Under the pieces are notes generated by a model. That model did no database searches. It was given only the letters and a program-made list of their open reading frames with translations, and was not told the origin of the DNA. DNA of 64,000 nucleotides from Marinobacter salarius (GTDB lineage: Bacteria > Pseudomonadota > Gammaproteobacteria > Pseudomonadales > Oleiphilaceae), in the NCBI GenBank assembly GCA_000831005.1, contig CP007152.1, positions 372,001 to 436,000 on the forward strand, read 5' to 3'. Positions 10,514 to 19,990 of the stretch are shown here, in pieces. Within the stretch, counting starts at the first letter, position 1, and each line of letters begins with the position of its first letter. The translations under genes were made by a program, and so were the position numbers.

Positions 10514-11086
10514 ATGAAACTGATCGGTTCCACCACTTCCCCCTATGTTCGCCGTATCAGGCTGCTACTGGATGATAGTGACTATGAATTCGTGAACCTC
10601 GACATCTATGGTCAGGGCAGGGATGAGCTCCGGCGCAACAACCCGGCGCTGAAGATTCCCATGCTGATCGACGACAATCAGGAGGTGTACGATTCCCGGG
10701 TAATTGCCCGCTACCTCAGCGAAAAGCAGGGCATGGTGCCGTTGACCTGGGACCAGGAAAACCAGCTGACGCTGATTGACGCTGCCAACGATTCTGCGGT
10801 GATCCTGCTGCTGTCGGCCCGTTCGGGCATCGATACCAACGAAGACCTGATGTTTTTCAACCTCCAGCGTGAACGCATCATGATGACGTTCAGAACCCTG
10901 GCGGCCATGGTGGACGATGGCCAATTCGCCCAATGGAACTACCCCGCCATCTGCCTCTATTGTCTGGTGGACTGGATCGAGTTCCGGGACCTGGTGGATT
11001 TTGCCGGCATTGAGAGTCTGCTCGGGTTCAGGGATCAGCATCGTGATCAGCCGCTTGTCGCCGCTACTGACCCGAGAAAAGCGTAA
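10514..11086 (+). CDS. Glutathione S-transferase/SspA-like protein
   Basis: A 190-residue protein with an N-terminal thioredoxin-fold GST domain (MKLIGSTTSPYVRRIRL, then IPMLIDD, and YDSRVIARYL around residues 45-70) and a helical C-terminal domain that is shorter than in classical GSTs. The TSPYVRR stretch occupies the place of the glutathione-binding site. It could be a GST of unknown substrate or a diverged stringent-starvation-like protein; the sequence does not decide. AAGGAG precedes the ATG by seven bases. The 29-bp gap to ald suggests co-transcription. Confidence 0.8.
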   Translation: MKLIGSTTSPYVRRIRLLLDDSDYEFVNLDIYGQGRDELRRNNPALKIPMLIDDNQEVYDSRVIARYLSEKQGMVPLTWDQENQLTLIDAANDSAVILLLSARSGIDTNEDLMFFNLQRERIMMTFRTLAAMVDDGQFAQWNYPAICLYCLVDWIEFRDLVDFAGIESLLGFRDQHRDQPLVAATDPRKA

Positions 11087-11239
11087 GGTTTTGTCGGGAA
11101 GTGATTGGCAATAAAAGACAAGGTGGCTTTAACACTTGCGTTTCTAGGCTATAGTTGAGGGTAGCGTGGCCTGATCTTTCCAGGCCCGTGAGGCGTATCC
11201 ATTCAACCAATAATAAAATTACCTCAAGGGGGTAAAGCC

Positions 11240-11851
11240 ATGCTCCTGAATCACGCATTTGGTCTGTTCACCCATCCCGATGCCGAGTGGGCCGAGATCC
11301 GCAAGGAACACGCACCTCCCCGGCGGCTCTATGTTGCCTATGTGCTGTTGCTTGGCGCGATAGCGCCGATCTGTGCCTACATTTCCACGGCTCACATCGG
11401 TTGGACGGTGAGCGGTGAGCGCGTCATAAAGCTCACGGAAGTCAGTGCGATACAGCTAAGCGTTCTGACCTATCTGGCCATGCTGGTGGGGGTGTTTGCC
11501 CTGGGGTTCGCCATCAACTGGATGGCTCGGACATATGGCGCCCATGAAGAAACCGTTCCTTCCAATGGCATTGCGTTGGCGGCTTATTCCTGTACGCCGC
11601 TGTTCCTCGCCGGTTTTGCGTTGCTCTATCCGGTGCCCTGGTTCAATGCCCTGGTCTTCCTGGCGGCGGCCTGTTATGGCGCCTGGCTGATGTACGATGG
11701 CCTGCCGATTGTCATGGGCATTCCCAAGGACCAGGCGGTGATGTACGCCGGTGCCCTGTTGACCGTGGCGCTGGTCATTCTGGTGTCAACCCGCGTGGGT
11801 TCCGTCATCCTCTGGAACTATGGCCTGGGGCCGGTCTTCGTCGAAGGGTAG
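11240..11851 (+). CDS. Yip1-family inner membrane protein
   Basis: A 203-residue protein with about five membrane segments. The N-terminal portion (LLNHAFGLFTHPDAEWAEIR) and the central YSCTPLFLAGF motif match the bacterial Yip1 domain family (formerly DUF1282). These proteins are widespread in gammaproteobacteria and have no firmly established role. A strong AAGGGGGT ribosome-binding site precedes the ATG. It appears to be a single-gene unit before phoD. Confidence 0.82.
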   Translation: MLLNHAFGLFTHPDAEWAEIRKEHAPPRRLYVAYVLLLGAIAPICAYISTAHIGWTVSGERVIKLTEVSAIQLSVLTYLAMLVGVFALGFAINWMARTYGAHEETVPSNGIALAAYSCTPLFLAGFALLYPVPWFNALVFLAAACYGAWLMYDGLPIVMGIPKDQAVMYAGALLTVALVILVSTRVGSVILWNYGLGPVFVEG

Positions 11852-11964
11852 CGGCTTTGCCCGGCCTGTCGTGATTTGCTATTCAGGATGTCGCCATCCG
11901 TCATCCTGTCGTTACACTTTGGCGCTACCTTTTACCTGACCACTAAACTAGGGCAGGGAAAGGT

Positions 11965-13704
11965 ATGAAACGATTGAGCCGCAGGGACTTCCTGAAAGCA
12001 TCCGCTATGGGCATGGGCGCTGTTGCCATATCCACAGGGCTGGCCGGATGCATACTCGACAGCAGCGACAAACGTGATATCCGCTTCTCCCAGGGTGTTG
12101 CCAGTGGCGACCCCCTGCAGGATGGCGTGATCCTCTGGACTCGTGCCGTACCGGACGACGATTCCGGGCGGGACGTGGACATCGCCTGGGAAGTTTCTAC
12201 CGACGCTGACTTCCGGAGCATGACTCATTCCGGCCGCTCGCGCGCCTCGGCTCAGCACGATTACACATTCAAGGTGGATGTTCGGGGTCTGATGCCCGGC
12301 CAGCGCTATTACTACCGTTTCCGCACCGCCAGAAGCACCTCCCCGACCGGCATGACGCAGACCCTTCCAGAGGGTGCGGTGAGCCAGGTGAGGTTTGCCG
12401 TGGTGTCCTGCTCCAATTACCCCGCCGGCTACTTCAACGTGTATCGGGAAATCGCGGGCCTGGATAACCTGGATGCCGTGCTGCATCTGGGGGATTATCT
12501 CTATGAGTACGACAGCGACCCGGATAGCTATGGCGCCGCGCAGGCAGAAGCCATGGGCCGTACGTTCCCTGCGTCGAATAACCGTGAGCTCATCACCCTG
12601 GAGGATTACCGCCATCGCTACGCGATTTACCGGGGCGATGATCATTTGAGGGAGTTGCACCGCAAGGTGCCGTTCATCACTGTCTGGGATGACCACGAAG
12701 TAGCCAACGACACCTGGAGGAACGGTGCTGAGAACCACAACGCCGATGAGGGTGATTTCAGTGACCGTAAACTCGATGCCCTGCGGGCCTACTTTGAATG
12801 GATGCCGATCCGGCCGGTCACGGACGGAGACCAGGAAACCATCTCCCGCAGCTTCCGCTTTGGCGACCTGGTGGACCTGCACATGCTGGATACACGGATC
12901 ATCGGCCGCGACGAGCAACTGGCTTACACTGATTACCTGACCCAGGATGGCATTGACGCGGCCCGGTTTGCTGCAGATGTAGGCGACCCGAACCGTACCA
13001 TGCTGGGTGCGGAGCAGCGGCTTTGGCTTGAGAATGCGCTGGCAACTTCAACCGCCACCTGGCAGGTGCTGGGGCAGCAGGTGTTGATGGGACGGATGAC
13101 GCTGCCCGCGGAGCTGCTGGCCGGCATCATCAACCCTGACCCATCTGTGTTGCTGCCCCTGTTCGCGGAGCTGGCTGGCCTCAAGGGTCGCTACCTGGCT
13201 GGAGATCCCTCGTTGACCGACGAGGAAATTGCCCGGATTGAAACCGTGCTGCCCTACAACCTGGACGCCTGGGACGGCTACTACGTGGAACGAGAGGTGA
13301 TCCTGGAAACGGCGAGGCAACTACAAAAGAACCTCGTGGTACTGGCCGGGGATACCCACAACGCCTGGGCCAGCAACCTGAAAACCGGCAATGGTGACCA
13401 GGTGGGTGTGGAGTTCGCCACGCCGGGGGTTTCTTCCCCCGGTCTTGAAGACTATCTCCAGTTGCCTGAAGCGACCATACCCGATGCCGAGGCGGCTATT
13501 GAGCTTCTGGTGGACGATCTCGACTACCTGAACGTGAACCAGCGGGGCTATATGCTGGTGACATTTACACCCGACGAGGCGAGGGCGGACTGGCGCTTCG
13601 TCAGCACCGTCAAAGACCGTAACTACGAGATTGTCAGTGGTCGCAATGCTGCACGGCAGACCTTGCCGGGGCCGGGCAACCGTTCACTGGTAACGCCCGG
13701 TTGA
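11965..13704 (+). CDS. phoD: Tat-exported alkaline phosphatase D family metallo-phosphoesterase
   Basis: A 579-residue secreted phosphodiesterase/phosphatase of the PhoD family. A twin-arginine signal (RLSRRDFLKAS) is followed by a hydrophobic stretch ending in LAGC, so the mature protein could be a lipoprotein. The N-terminal beta domain (residues 30-130) precedes the metallophosphoesterase core: HLGDYLYEY near residue 175, WDDHEVANDTW near residue 245 and AGDTHNAWASN near residue 460 carry the metal ligands. PhoD enzymes release phosphate from phosphodiesters and monoesters outside the cytoplasm and are often under PhoB control, but I found no convincing Pho box upstream. It is convergent with the glutaredoxin-like gene. 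Confidence 0.92.
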   Translation: MKRLSRRDFLKASAMGMGAVAISTGLAGCILDSSDKRDIRFSQGVASGDPLQDGVILWTRAVPDDDSGRDVDIAWEVSTDADFRSMTHSGRSRASAQHDYTFKVDVRGLMPGQRYYYRFRTARSTSPTGMTQTLPEGAVSQVRFAVVSCSNYPAGYFNVYREIAGLDNLDAVLHLGDYLYEYDSDPDSYGAAQAEAMGRTFPASNNRELITLEDYRHRYAIYRGDDHLRELHRKVPFITVWDDHEVANDTWRNGAENHNADEGDFSDRKLDALRAYFEWMPIRPVTDGDQETISRSFRFGDLVDLHMLDTRIIGRDEQLAYTDYLTQDGIDAARFAADVGDPNRTMLGAEQRLWLENALATSTATWQVLGQQVLMGRMTLPAELLAGIINPDPSVLLPLFAELAGLKGRYLAGDPSLTDEEIARIETVLPYNLDAWDGYYVEREVILETARQLQKNLVVLAGDTHNAWASNLKTGNGDQVGVEFATPGVSSPGLEDYLQLPEATIPDAEAAIELLVDDLDYLNVNQRGYMLVTFTPDEARADWRFVSTVKDRNYEIVSGRNAARQTLPGPGNRSLVTPG

Positions 13705-13715
13705 CGGCATCTGTA

Positions 13716-13747
13716 AACCCGCTGCCGAATGATTCAGGCGGCGGGTT
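13716..13747. terminator. Bidirectional terminator hairpin between phoD and the glutaredoxin-like gene
   Basis: AACCCGCTGCC and GGCGGCGGGTT pair with one mismatch across a 10-base loop. It lies between the converging 3' ends and overlaps the end of the glutaredoxin-like gene. Confidence 0.6.
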
Positions 13748-14129
13748 CGAACTGCCGTTGCAACCACAGTTTGATGTCGTCGGATTCGTACAGCCACTGA
13801 TCCTTGCCGTCATCCTGCCGAATTCGCAGGCAGGGCACCTTGACGTGACCGCCGCCGGCTTCCAGCTCTGAGCGGCGTTCGCCGTCATGCTGTGCGTCAC
13901 GGGTTTCGATATTGAGGCCCAGGCGCGCAATTTCCTTACGGACCTTGATGCAGAACGGGCAAGCCGTAAACTGGTAAAGCGCGAGGTCTTCGCAGGCACT
14001 GTCCACCTTTGCCTGTGCGTCAGGCGTGCGCGTGATGCCCTTGGGTGTGCTCAACTTCTCGCTGATCAGCATGAAGGGGGTCAGGATCAGCCGAAGGGTA
14101 CGGAAAAAATAGCGGATGATGATTCTCAT
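13734..14129 (-). CDS. Glutaredoxin-like protein with N-terminal membrane anchor
   Basis: A 131-residue protein with a short hydrophobic N-terminus (RIIIRYFFRTLRLILTPFMLI), a linker, and a C-terminal glutaredoxin domain carrying a CPFC active site near residue 61 and the cis-Pro region KVPCLRI. It ends with YESDDIKLWLQRQF, typical of glutathione-binding glutaredoxin-fold domains. The longer open frame upstream lies inside the preceding HPP gene; the ATG at 14129 overlaps that gene's stop by an ATGA, which supports this start and translational coupling. It would be tethered at the inner membrane with the redox site in the cytoplasm. The substrate is unknown. Confidence 0.85.
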   Translation of the reverse strand: MRIIIRYFFRTLRLILTPFMLISEKLSTPKGITRTPDAQAKVDSACEDLALYQFTACPFCIKVRKEIARLGLNIETRDAQHDGERRSELEAGGGHVKVPCLRIRQDDGKDQWLYESDDIKLWLQRQFEPAA

Positions 14130-14752
14130 GGACTCGATACTGCTCCAGTCGATGGGGTGGATTTCGTTGCAGACCAAACCGGATAGGGAATGCCCGACAG
14201 CCTGTTCATGCAATAAGCGTGTGCCAGAAGCAGGCAAACGCCAGCCATCAGGACGGGCAGTTGTGCCGGATCAGGCATCAGGCCGAGTGATACGATAAGC
14301 GCAGTGGCTCCGGCCGGCGGATGCACGACACGGAATAGTACCATCAGGCAGCCGGTCAGGCCGAGGGATAAAGCCGAAGCGCCGACCCTTGGCAGATCGA
14401 CTCCGTGTAAAAATGCGGAGGCCTGGTCCTGTAGACCAAAAATATGAAGACTGAACAGCCCCATCAAAGCACCGATGAGGTGGCCGCAAAAGGTATTGCG
14501 CGGAGAGGCCGGTTCCGCGAGCGGAACGTGGAACAGTATAAACGCCGTGGCGCCCAGCGATGGGAATATGAAGGCTTCCTGAGTAACCAGTGCGATAAAG
14601 GAAACAAGCGCGATACTCAGTGTGCCGTTGATCAGGCTAAACCCCGCCATTACAGTTCGGCGGCTGTATCGGTTCGTCAGCTGTTCAAGATGAAAAACCT
14701 TTAGCAGACCACTGGCTAACTGCCAGCGCAGTCGTTCGTTTCTGCGTCCCAT
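14126..14752 (-). CDS. HPP family membrane protein
   Basis: A 208-residue integral membrane protein of the HPP family, named for the conserved His-Pro-Pro seen here in VVHPPAGATALI near residue 145. Four hydrophobic segments are visible, with the second family block FPSLGATAFILFHVP near residue 66. Plant and cyanobacterial HPP proteins have been described as nitrite transporters; I do not extend that to this gene. The ATG at 14752 is preferred over the upstream open frame because it gives a short charged N-terminus. Its stop overlaps the start of the glutaredoxin-like gene (ATGA), so the pair forms an operon. Confidence 0.85.
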   Translation of the reverse strand: MGRRNERLRWQLASGLLKVFHLEQLTNRYSRRTVMAGFSLINGTLSIALVSFIALVTQEAFIFPSLGATAFILFHVPLAEPASPRNTFCGHLIGALMGLFSLHIFGLQDQASAFLHGVDLPRVGASALSLGLTGCLMVLFRVVHPPAGATALIVSLGLMPDPAQLPVLMAGVCLLLAHAYCMNRLSGIPYPVWSATKSTPSTGAVSSP

Positions 14753-14998
14753 TGCTCTCTCGTTAACCTGAATTATTTGCACTAAAAAGGTGCGTGATAG
14801 TAAGCCCTGACCCTGCACAAGGCAAATCGCTATTTCCGATAACCGTGAGCGACTGGCAAAGGTTCACTGATGCTTCTGAGCAGAAGGGCGTAAGGTATTG
14901 CCTGGGGCGTTGTATTGCTGTCGCCGGGCGTTTCTGACAGTCTTTTGTTAATGACAGAAACAAGGCCGGGCTAACCGGACATTCAGGAGAGCACAGTA

Positions 14999-16675
14999 AT
15001 GACAGAAGACAAACGCCGCCGTTATTCCGCGCCCGTGGTCGACGGCCTGGGCAAGTCGGCAAGCCGCGCCATGTTGCGGGCCGTGGGGTTTACCGATGAA
15101 GATTTTCGCAAACCCCAGATCGGTATTGCCTCGACCTGGAGCAACCTGACGCCCTGCAATATGCACATCAACCAACTGGCGGAGGAATCCGCTGCTGGTG
15201 CCGACGAGGCCGGGGGCAAGAGCCTGACGTTCAACACCATCACGGTATCGGACGGCATCGCCAACGGCACCGAGGGTATGAAGTACTCTCTGGTGTCGCG
15301 GGAAGTCATTGCCGACTCCATTGAAACCGTGGCTGGTTGTGAAGGTTTTGATGGCCTGGTTGCCATCGGCGGCTGCGACAAGAACATGCCCGGCTGCATG
15401 ATGGGTCTGGCGCGGCTGAACCGGCCGTCGGTATTTGTCTATGGCGGCACCATCATGCCCGGCGAGAATCACACCGACATCATCTCTGTGTTCGAGGCGG
15501 TGGGTGCCCATGCCCGAGGTGATCTGGACCTGATTGAGGTCAAACAGATCGAGGAAACCGCGATTCCGGGCCCAGGCTCCTGCGGCGGGATGTACACCGC
15601 CAACACCATGGCCTCGGCGATCGAAGCCATGGGCATGAGCCTGCCGGGCAGTTCTGCCCAGAACGCTATTTCCGAGACCAAGGCGGCAGACTGCAGGGCG
15701 GCGGGCGCGGCGGTGCTCAACCTGCTGGAGAAAGACCTGAAGCCATCGGACATCATGACCCGTGAGGCGTTCGAGAATGCCATCACCGTGGTGATTGCCC
15801 TGGGTGGCTCCACCAACGCGGTGCTGCACCTTATTGCCATGGCCAGTACCGTTGGCGTTGACTTGTCGCTGGATGACTTCGTGGAAATCGGCAAGCGGGT
15901 TCCTGTGCTGGCGGACCTGCGCCCCAGCGGTCACTACATGATGTCAGAACTGGTGGCCATTGGCGGTATCCAGCCATTGATGAAGATGTTGCTCGACCGT
16001 GGCATGCTCCATGGCGACTGCATGACGGTCACCGGCCAGACACTGGCGGACAACCTGAAAGACGTGGCTCCATACCCGGCAAGCCAGGACATCATTCATG
16101 CCTTTGATGACCCCATCAAGGCGGATAGTCATCTGCGTATCCTTTACGGCAACCTGGCGCCCACTGGTGCGGTGGCCAAGATCACCGGCAAGGAGGGCAC
16201 TCATTTCACTGGTCGTGCACGGGTGTTCCAGTCTGAGGAAGAGGCCCAGGAGCGGATCATGGACGGCACTGTTGTGGCCGGGGATGTGTTGGTGATCCGG
16301 TTTGAGGGGCCCAAAGGCGGCCCGGGCATGCGGGAAATGCTGACGCCTACCTCGGCCATCATGGGCAAGGGCCTGGGCAGCGATGTGGCGTTGATTACCG
16401 ATGGGCGTTTTTCCGGTGGCAGCCACGGTTTCGTGGTTGGTCATATTACACCGGAAGCCGCCGAAGGGGGCCCGATTGCGCTGGTGGAAAATGGTGACAC
16501 CATCACCATTGATGCGGTGGCTAACCGTATTGAGCTGGATGTTTCGGAGCAGGAAATGGAACGCCGCCGACAGGCATGGACGGCACCGGCTCCCAGGTTT
16601 ACCCGCGGGGTGCTGGCCAAGTACGCGCGTACCGTAAGCTCCGCCTCGGAAGGCGCAGTGACGGACAAGCCCTGA
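14999..16675 (+). CDS. ilvD: Dihydroxy-acid dehydratase
   Basis: A 558-residue Fe-S enzyme dehydrating dihydroxy acids to 2-keto acids in valine, isoleucine and leucine synthesis. Cysteine motifs for the cluster include [10 protein letters not shown] near residue 120 and [14 protein letters not shown] near residue 190; the C-terminal signature is [22 protein letters not shown] near residue 465. The length fits the [2Fe-2S] type of about 555-560 residues rather than the longer 610-residue enterobacterial form. The ATG at 14999 follows AGGAGAGCACAGTA. Its end is only 5 bp from the convergent EAL gene. Confidence 0.95.
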   Translation: MTEDKRRRYSAPVVDGLGKSASRAMLRAVGFTDEDFRKPQIGIASTWSNLTPCNMHINQLAEESAAGADEAGGKSLTFNTITVSDGIANGTEGMKYSLVSREVIADSIETVAGCEGFDGLVAIGGCDKNMPGCMMGLARLNRPSVFVYGGTIMPGENHTDIISVFEAVGAHARGDLDLIEVKQIEETAIPGPGSCGGMYTANTMASAIEAMGMSLPGSSAQNAISETKAADCRAAGAAVLNLLEKDLKPSDIMTREAFENAITVVIALGGSTNAVLHLIAMASTVGVDLSLDDFVEIGKRVPVLADLRPSGHYMMSELVAIGGIQPLMKMLLDRGMLHGDCMTVTGQTLADNLKDVAPYPASQDIIHAFDDPIKADSHLRILYGNLAPTGAVAKITGKEGTHFTGRARVFQSEEEAQERIMDGTVVAGDVLVIRFEGPKGGPGMREMLTPTSAIMGKGLGSDVALITDGRFSGGSHGFVVGHITPEAAEGGPIALVENGDTITIDAVANRIELDVSEQEMERRRQAWTAPAPRFTRGVLAKYARTVSSASEGAVTDKP

Positions 16676-16680
16676 GTGCG

Positions 16681-18314
16681 TCAGGGGCAGGCCGGTTCAG
16701 GCTTGCCCCAAAAAAAGCCCTGCCCGTAGAGGTCCGGGAATTGCTGTAACCAGCGCACCACGGCCTCATCTTCAACACCTTCAACCACCACATCCAGGTC
16801 CAGTGCTTCACCCAGCTCCAGGGTCGCACGGAAGATTCGCTGGCGCGTAGGGTGGTCGAGAATGTCTTTCAGGAAACTGCGATCTATCTTGAGCTCATCC
16901 AGTTCAAAGCTCGCCAGTGTGCCCAGTGATGAATGGCCGGTCCCGAAATCGTCCATGGCAATTCGGAACCCTTTTCGGTTCAGGGTGTGAATCATACGGC
17001 GGGAAGCCTCTGGATCGGTCATCATCGCGGTTTCCGTAATCTCCAGTATCAGGTCTTTCGCCTGAATGTTGTGACGGGTGATGATGTTGGTTACCTTCTC
17101 CTCGAAGCCAGCATGAGTCAGGTCCGTGGCGGAAATGTTGACGGCGATGGCCAGCTCGTCGCCGTAGCGGGCTGTCAGGTGGGGGTATTCGCTGCAGGCC
17201 CGTTCAATGACCCAAAGCGTCACAGGATAGATCACCCCCACCTGTTCGGCCTGGGGAATCCACTGGTCTGGTGGTACATACCCGAACTCCGGGTGATGCC
17301 AGCGTATCAGGCTTCCACCGAACGAACTTTGGCGTCTCGAATGCGCACTTTGGGCTGGTATTCCAGCCACATACTGTTGCGGGCGAGTCCGTTTTCCACC
17401 TCCAGCATTAACCGTTGTTGCTGGTCTTGCCGCTCGGTTAGGGCCGGGTCGTACCCAGGGAGTCCCCGGCTGTCGTTCGCTGAGGCGGCCCCCGCGGAAG
17501 AGAGCAGGCTGGCGGCTCCGGTTGTCAGGATGACCGAGCCTGCGGCAGCGCCAAGGAAGAACGCGGACTCCGCAAAGCTGGTGCTCGGCGCCCAACCCGT
17601 TGTATGTAAAAAAGAGATCACGGCCCCGACCAGTATGGCGAGGAAGGCAAGCCCATAATAGCGTGCAAGGACGTGCTGACGAATCTGGCTCAGAACCACC
17701 AGCAGGATAAACGCGCCACCAGCGAGGGCCAGGCCGAGGAAAGACGCTTCGCCAACACCCGAAATGTTCACCGGCGTCGCCAGTAGATGCAGGAAAGCCA
17801 GCAGACTGATGACGTGAATGATTCGCCGGGAACGACGGCCCAGCGGCAGGAAGTGCGGCGTGAATTCACACAGTGCGATCAGGCACAGCGGCAGACTGAT
17901 GTGCAGCAATGCGTTGTACTGCGGCTGGTCGGGCCAGATAAACCAAAGGCCAAACTGTTCCAGCACCAATTGGCAGTGCAGGACACCGGCCATGAACACA
18001 CTGAGCCACGCGAGGCCGGGCCGTTGTAGCATAAACACAACTGCCAGGTTGAACAGCAGTGCAAACGCCAGAATCCCGCCGATAAATACTTGCCGTACCA
18101 ACGCCATCAGGTCCTGAGGCAAACCCGTTTCCAGGCTCGATAACCAGTGGACGCTGCCCAGTGCCTGGGGAGTCAGCGCCGCAAGCAGCCATCCGTAGGC
18201 AATGGCAAAGATCAACACGATCAGGGGTAGCCAGCGGTAGAAGCCATTGCTCGCATCAAAGGGCAGGGGCGTACTGGCGATCTTCTGCGTCGTTTCGGGT
18301 CCGGTTGAATCCAT
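16681..18314 (-). CDS. Membrane EAL-domain c-di-GMP phosphodiesterase (frame break near 17311)
   Basis: Restoring one base gives 544 residues. The N-terminal half has roughly eight membrane segments (residues 25-280). The C-terminal half is an EAL domain (about 300-540) with the EAL itself (VEALIRWHHPE), NIS, EITET, MDDFGTGHSSL, LKIDRSFL, VVEGVED and QGFFWGKP. All catalytic and metal-binding positions are present, so hydrolysis of cyclic di-GMP is expected; no GGDEF domain precedes it. The break splits the EAL motif: GTGGAAGCCTGATACG should read GTGGAAGCCCTGATACG. The membrane part matches no named sensor that I recognise. It is divergent from pbpG over a 255-bp gap with an inverted repeat. 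Confidence 0.86.
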
Positions 18315-18347
18315 TCGCTTGGTTGTCCTGCTCGTTTCCCGGAGGGC

Positions 18348-18387
18348 TTGTTACACTATGGTTACCTTGTGAAATATTGTGTAACAA
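18348..18387. promoter_or_regulatory. Inverted repeat in the divergent EAL/pbpG intergenic region
   Basis: TTGTTACAC at 18348-18356 and GTGTAACAA at 18379-18387 form a perfect 9-bp inverted repeat with 22 bases between. It lies 34 bp upstream of the EAL gene, in an AT-rich divergent promoter region. It may be an operator or a chance structure. Confidence 0.35.
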
Positions 18388-18569
18388 TATGATTTCAATG
18401 TAATTTTACGCGATTTTATACGGTTTTGCATTTGATGTTTTAAACGCCTGAATGAATTCTGTGTCCGAGCCCGTTAATACTTTTACCCTGGCCTACCCGG
18501 AGCCAGCCGCCAATTTGGCTGGTATAGTGAAAGGCTGACACCGTAATGACACATAACAAGGTTTGACCA

Positions 18570-19484
18570 ATGATCCGAACGGCCATTGTCCTGGCGCTGA
18601 CAGTCCTGTGTTTGCTCAACGTTTCCCGGGCGATGGCGATCGAGAGGTCCGAGTTGCAATTGGCATCCGTTAACGCAGCTGTGGCCTATGCCGACGATGA
18701 GGGGCTGGTTTACGGCAAGAATGCGGATCGGCGGGTGCCCATCGCGTCCATCACCAAATTGATGACTGCGCTGGTGGTGATGGAGTCCGGCGAGCCCCTG
18801 ACCGAATGGCTGGACTTCCGGGAGCGCCATGTTCCCGCTCCGGCGAATGCCTATACCCGTATTCGTGTGAGCTCCGAGCTCAGACGCTCTGACGTACTGC
18901 GTATTGCACTGATGTCGTCAGAGAATTTTGCGGCCCATACCCTGGCAAGACACCATCCCGGTGGGTATGACGCCTTTATCGAAGCGATGAATGCCAAGGC
19001 CGTTGAGTTGGGAATGCTGAAAACAACCTTCGTGGATCCCACTGGGTTGTCGGTTGACAATCGTTCCACCGCGGCGGATCTGGTTCGCCTGGTCAGGGCG
19101 GCCAGCCAATACCCACAGATACGGGAGTATTCCACCACCCGCTATTTCACCGCCCAGTTCCGCCAACCCAGATATCGACTGGCGTTCGGGAATACCAATG
19201 TCCTGGTTCATCGTGACAGTTGGGGCGTGGGGATCAGTAAAACGGGCTATCTGTCCGAAGCTGGCCGTTGCCTCGTTATGCTGTTTGAACTGGATGGCAA
19301 GCCGTTGGTAACGGTGCTGCTTGATTCTCTGGGCACCCGTTCACCGATGGGGGATGCGGGCCGGATCAAACGATGGCTGACCACCGGCGCCGGTGGCAGT
19401 GTTGCTGCGGCCGCGCGTGCGTATGAGCGGAAAAAGAACGCAGCTTATGCCGCTTCGGATGGCGCATCCGTGAGCGTGAACTGA
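18570..19484 (+). CDS. pbpG: D-alanyl-D-alanine endopeptidase (PBP7/8 type)
   Basis: A 304-residue periplasmic low-molecular-weight penicillin-binding protein that cleaves D-Ala-meso-DAP cross-links in peptidoglycan. A signal peptide covers residues 1-24 (ends near RAMA). The serine-protease-like motifs are SITK near residue 65 (SxxK), SSEN near residue 115 (SxN) and KTG near residue 226 (KTGYLSEAG). Length agrees with PBP7. The ribosome-binding site is weak (AAGG). The small asparaginase gene follows after 26 bp on the same strand. Confidence 0.92.
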   Translation: MIRTAIVLALTVLCLLNVSRAMAIERSELQLASVNAAVAYADDEGLVYGKNADRRVPIASITKLMTALVVMESGEPLTEWLDFRERHVPAPANAYTRIRVSSELRRSDVLRIALMSSENFAAHTLARHHPGGYDAFIEAMNAKAVELGMLKTTFVDPTGLSVDNRSTAADLVRLVRAASQYPQIREYSTTRYFTAQFRQPRYRLAFGNTNVLVHRDSWGVGISKTGYLSEAGRCLVMLFELDGKPLVTVLLDSLGTRSPMGDAGRIKRWLTTGAGGSVAAAARAYERKKNAAYAASDGASVSVN

Positions 19485-19510
19485 CCTCTGGCGAATCGGG
19501 AACGCAGCGT

Positions 19511-19990
19511 ATGATTGAGATATTCACCACCGGTGGCACCATCGACAAGGTGTATTTCGATGCCAACAGCGAGTTTGAGATTGGCGATAGTCTGATTGCG
19601 GAGCTGTTGGCGGAGTCCAACATCCATGACGGCTATACCCTGAACGGGTTACTGCGCAAGGACAGTCTGGAAATCACGGACGGCGACCGGGAGGTCATCA
19701 GAACCGCCGTCAGTCAGTGTGACGCCGAGCGCATACTGATCACCCACGGTACCGATACCATGCCGGAAACCGCCAGAGAGCTGCTGTCGGTGAAAGGGAA
19801 AACCATTGTGTTGTTTGGCGCCATGCAGCCGGCACGTATGCGCCGGAGTGACGCGGTTTTCAATATCGGCTATGCATGGGCGGCGGTCCAGCTATTGCCT
19901 CACGGGGTTTATATCGCCATGAACGGCGAGGTGTTCGAGGCAGGTTCCGTGCGCAAAAACCTGAAGGCCCAGCGCTTCGAACGCACCTGA
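19511..19990 (+). CDS. Small asparaginase-domain protein
   Basis: A 159-residue protein equivalent to only the N-terminal half of L-asparaginase. It has both catalytic threonine motifs, TTGGTID at residues 6-12 and HGTDTM near residue 80, plus the FGAMQPAR stretch. Short stand-alone asparaginase-domain proteins of this size occur in many gammaproteobacteria, so this is probably complete rather than truncated. Whether they hydrolyse asparagine is unclear because residues contributed by the C-terminal domain in full enzymes are absent. Its last 130 bases overlap the convergent rsuA reading frame. Confidence 0.8.
   Translation: MIEIFTTGGTIDKVYFDANSEFEIGDSLIAELLAESNIHDGYTLNGLLRKDSLEITDGDREVIRTAVSQCDAERILITHGTDTMPETARELLSVKGKTIVLFGAMQPARMRRSDAVFNIGYAWAAVQLLPHGVYIAMNGEVFEAGSVRKNLKAQRFERT

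Noticed and set aside
11852..11964. Pho box upstream of phoD
   Set aside because: CTGTCGT and CCGTCAT half-sites occur, but no pair has the required 11-bp period with a good second half.
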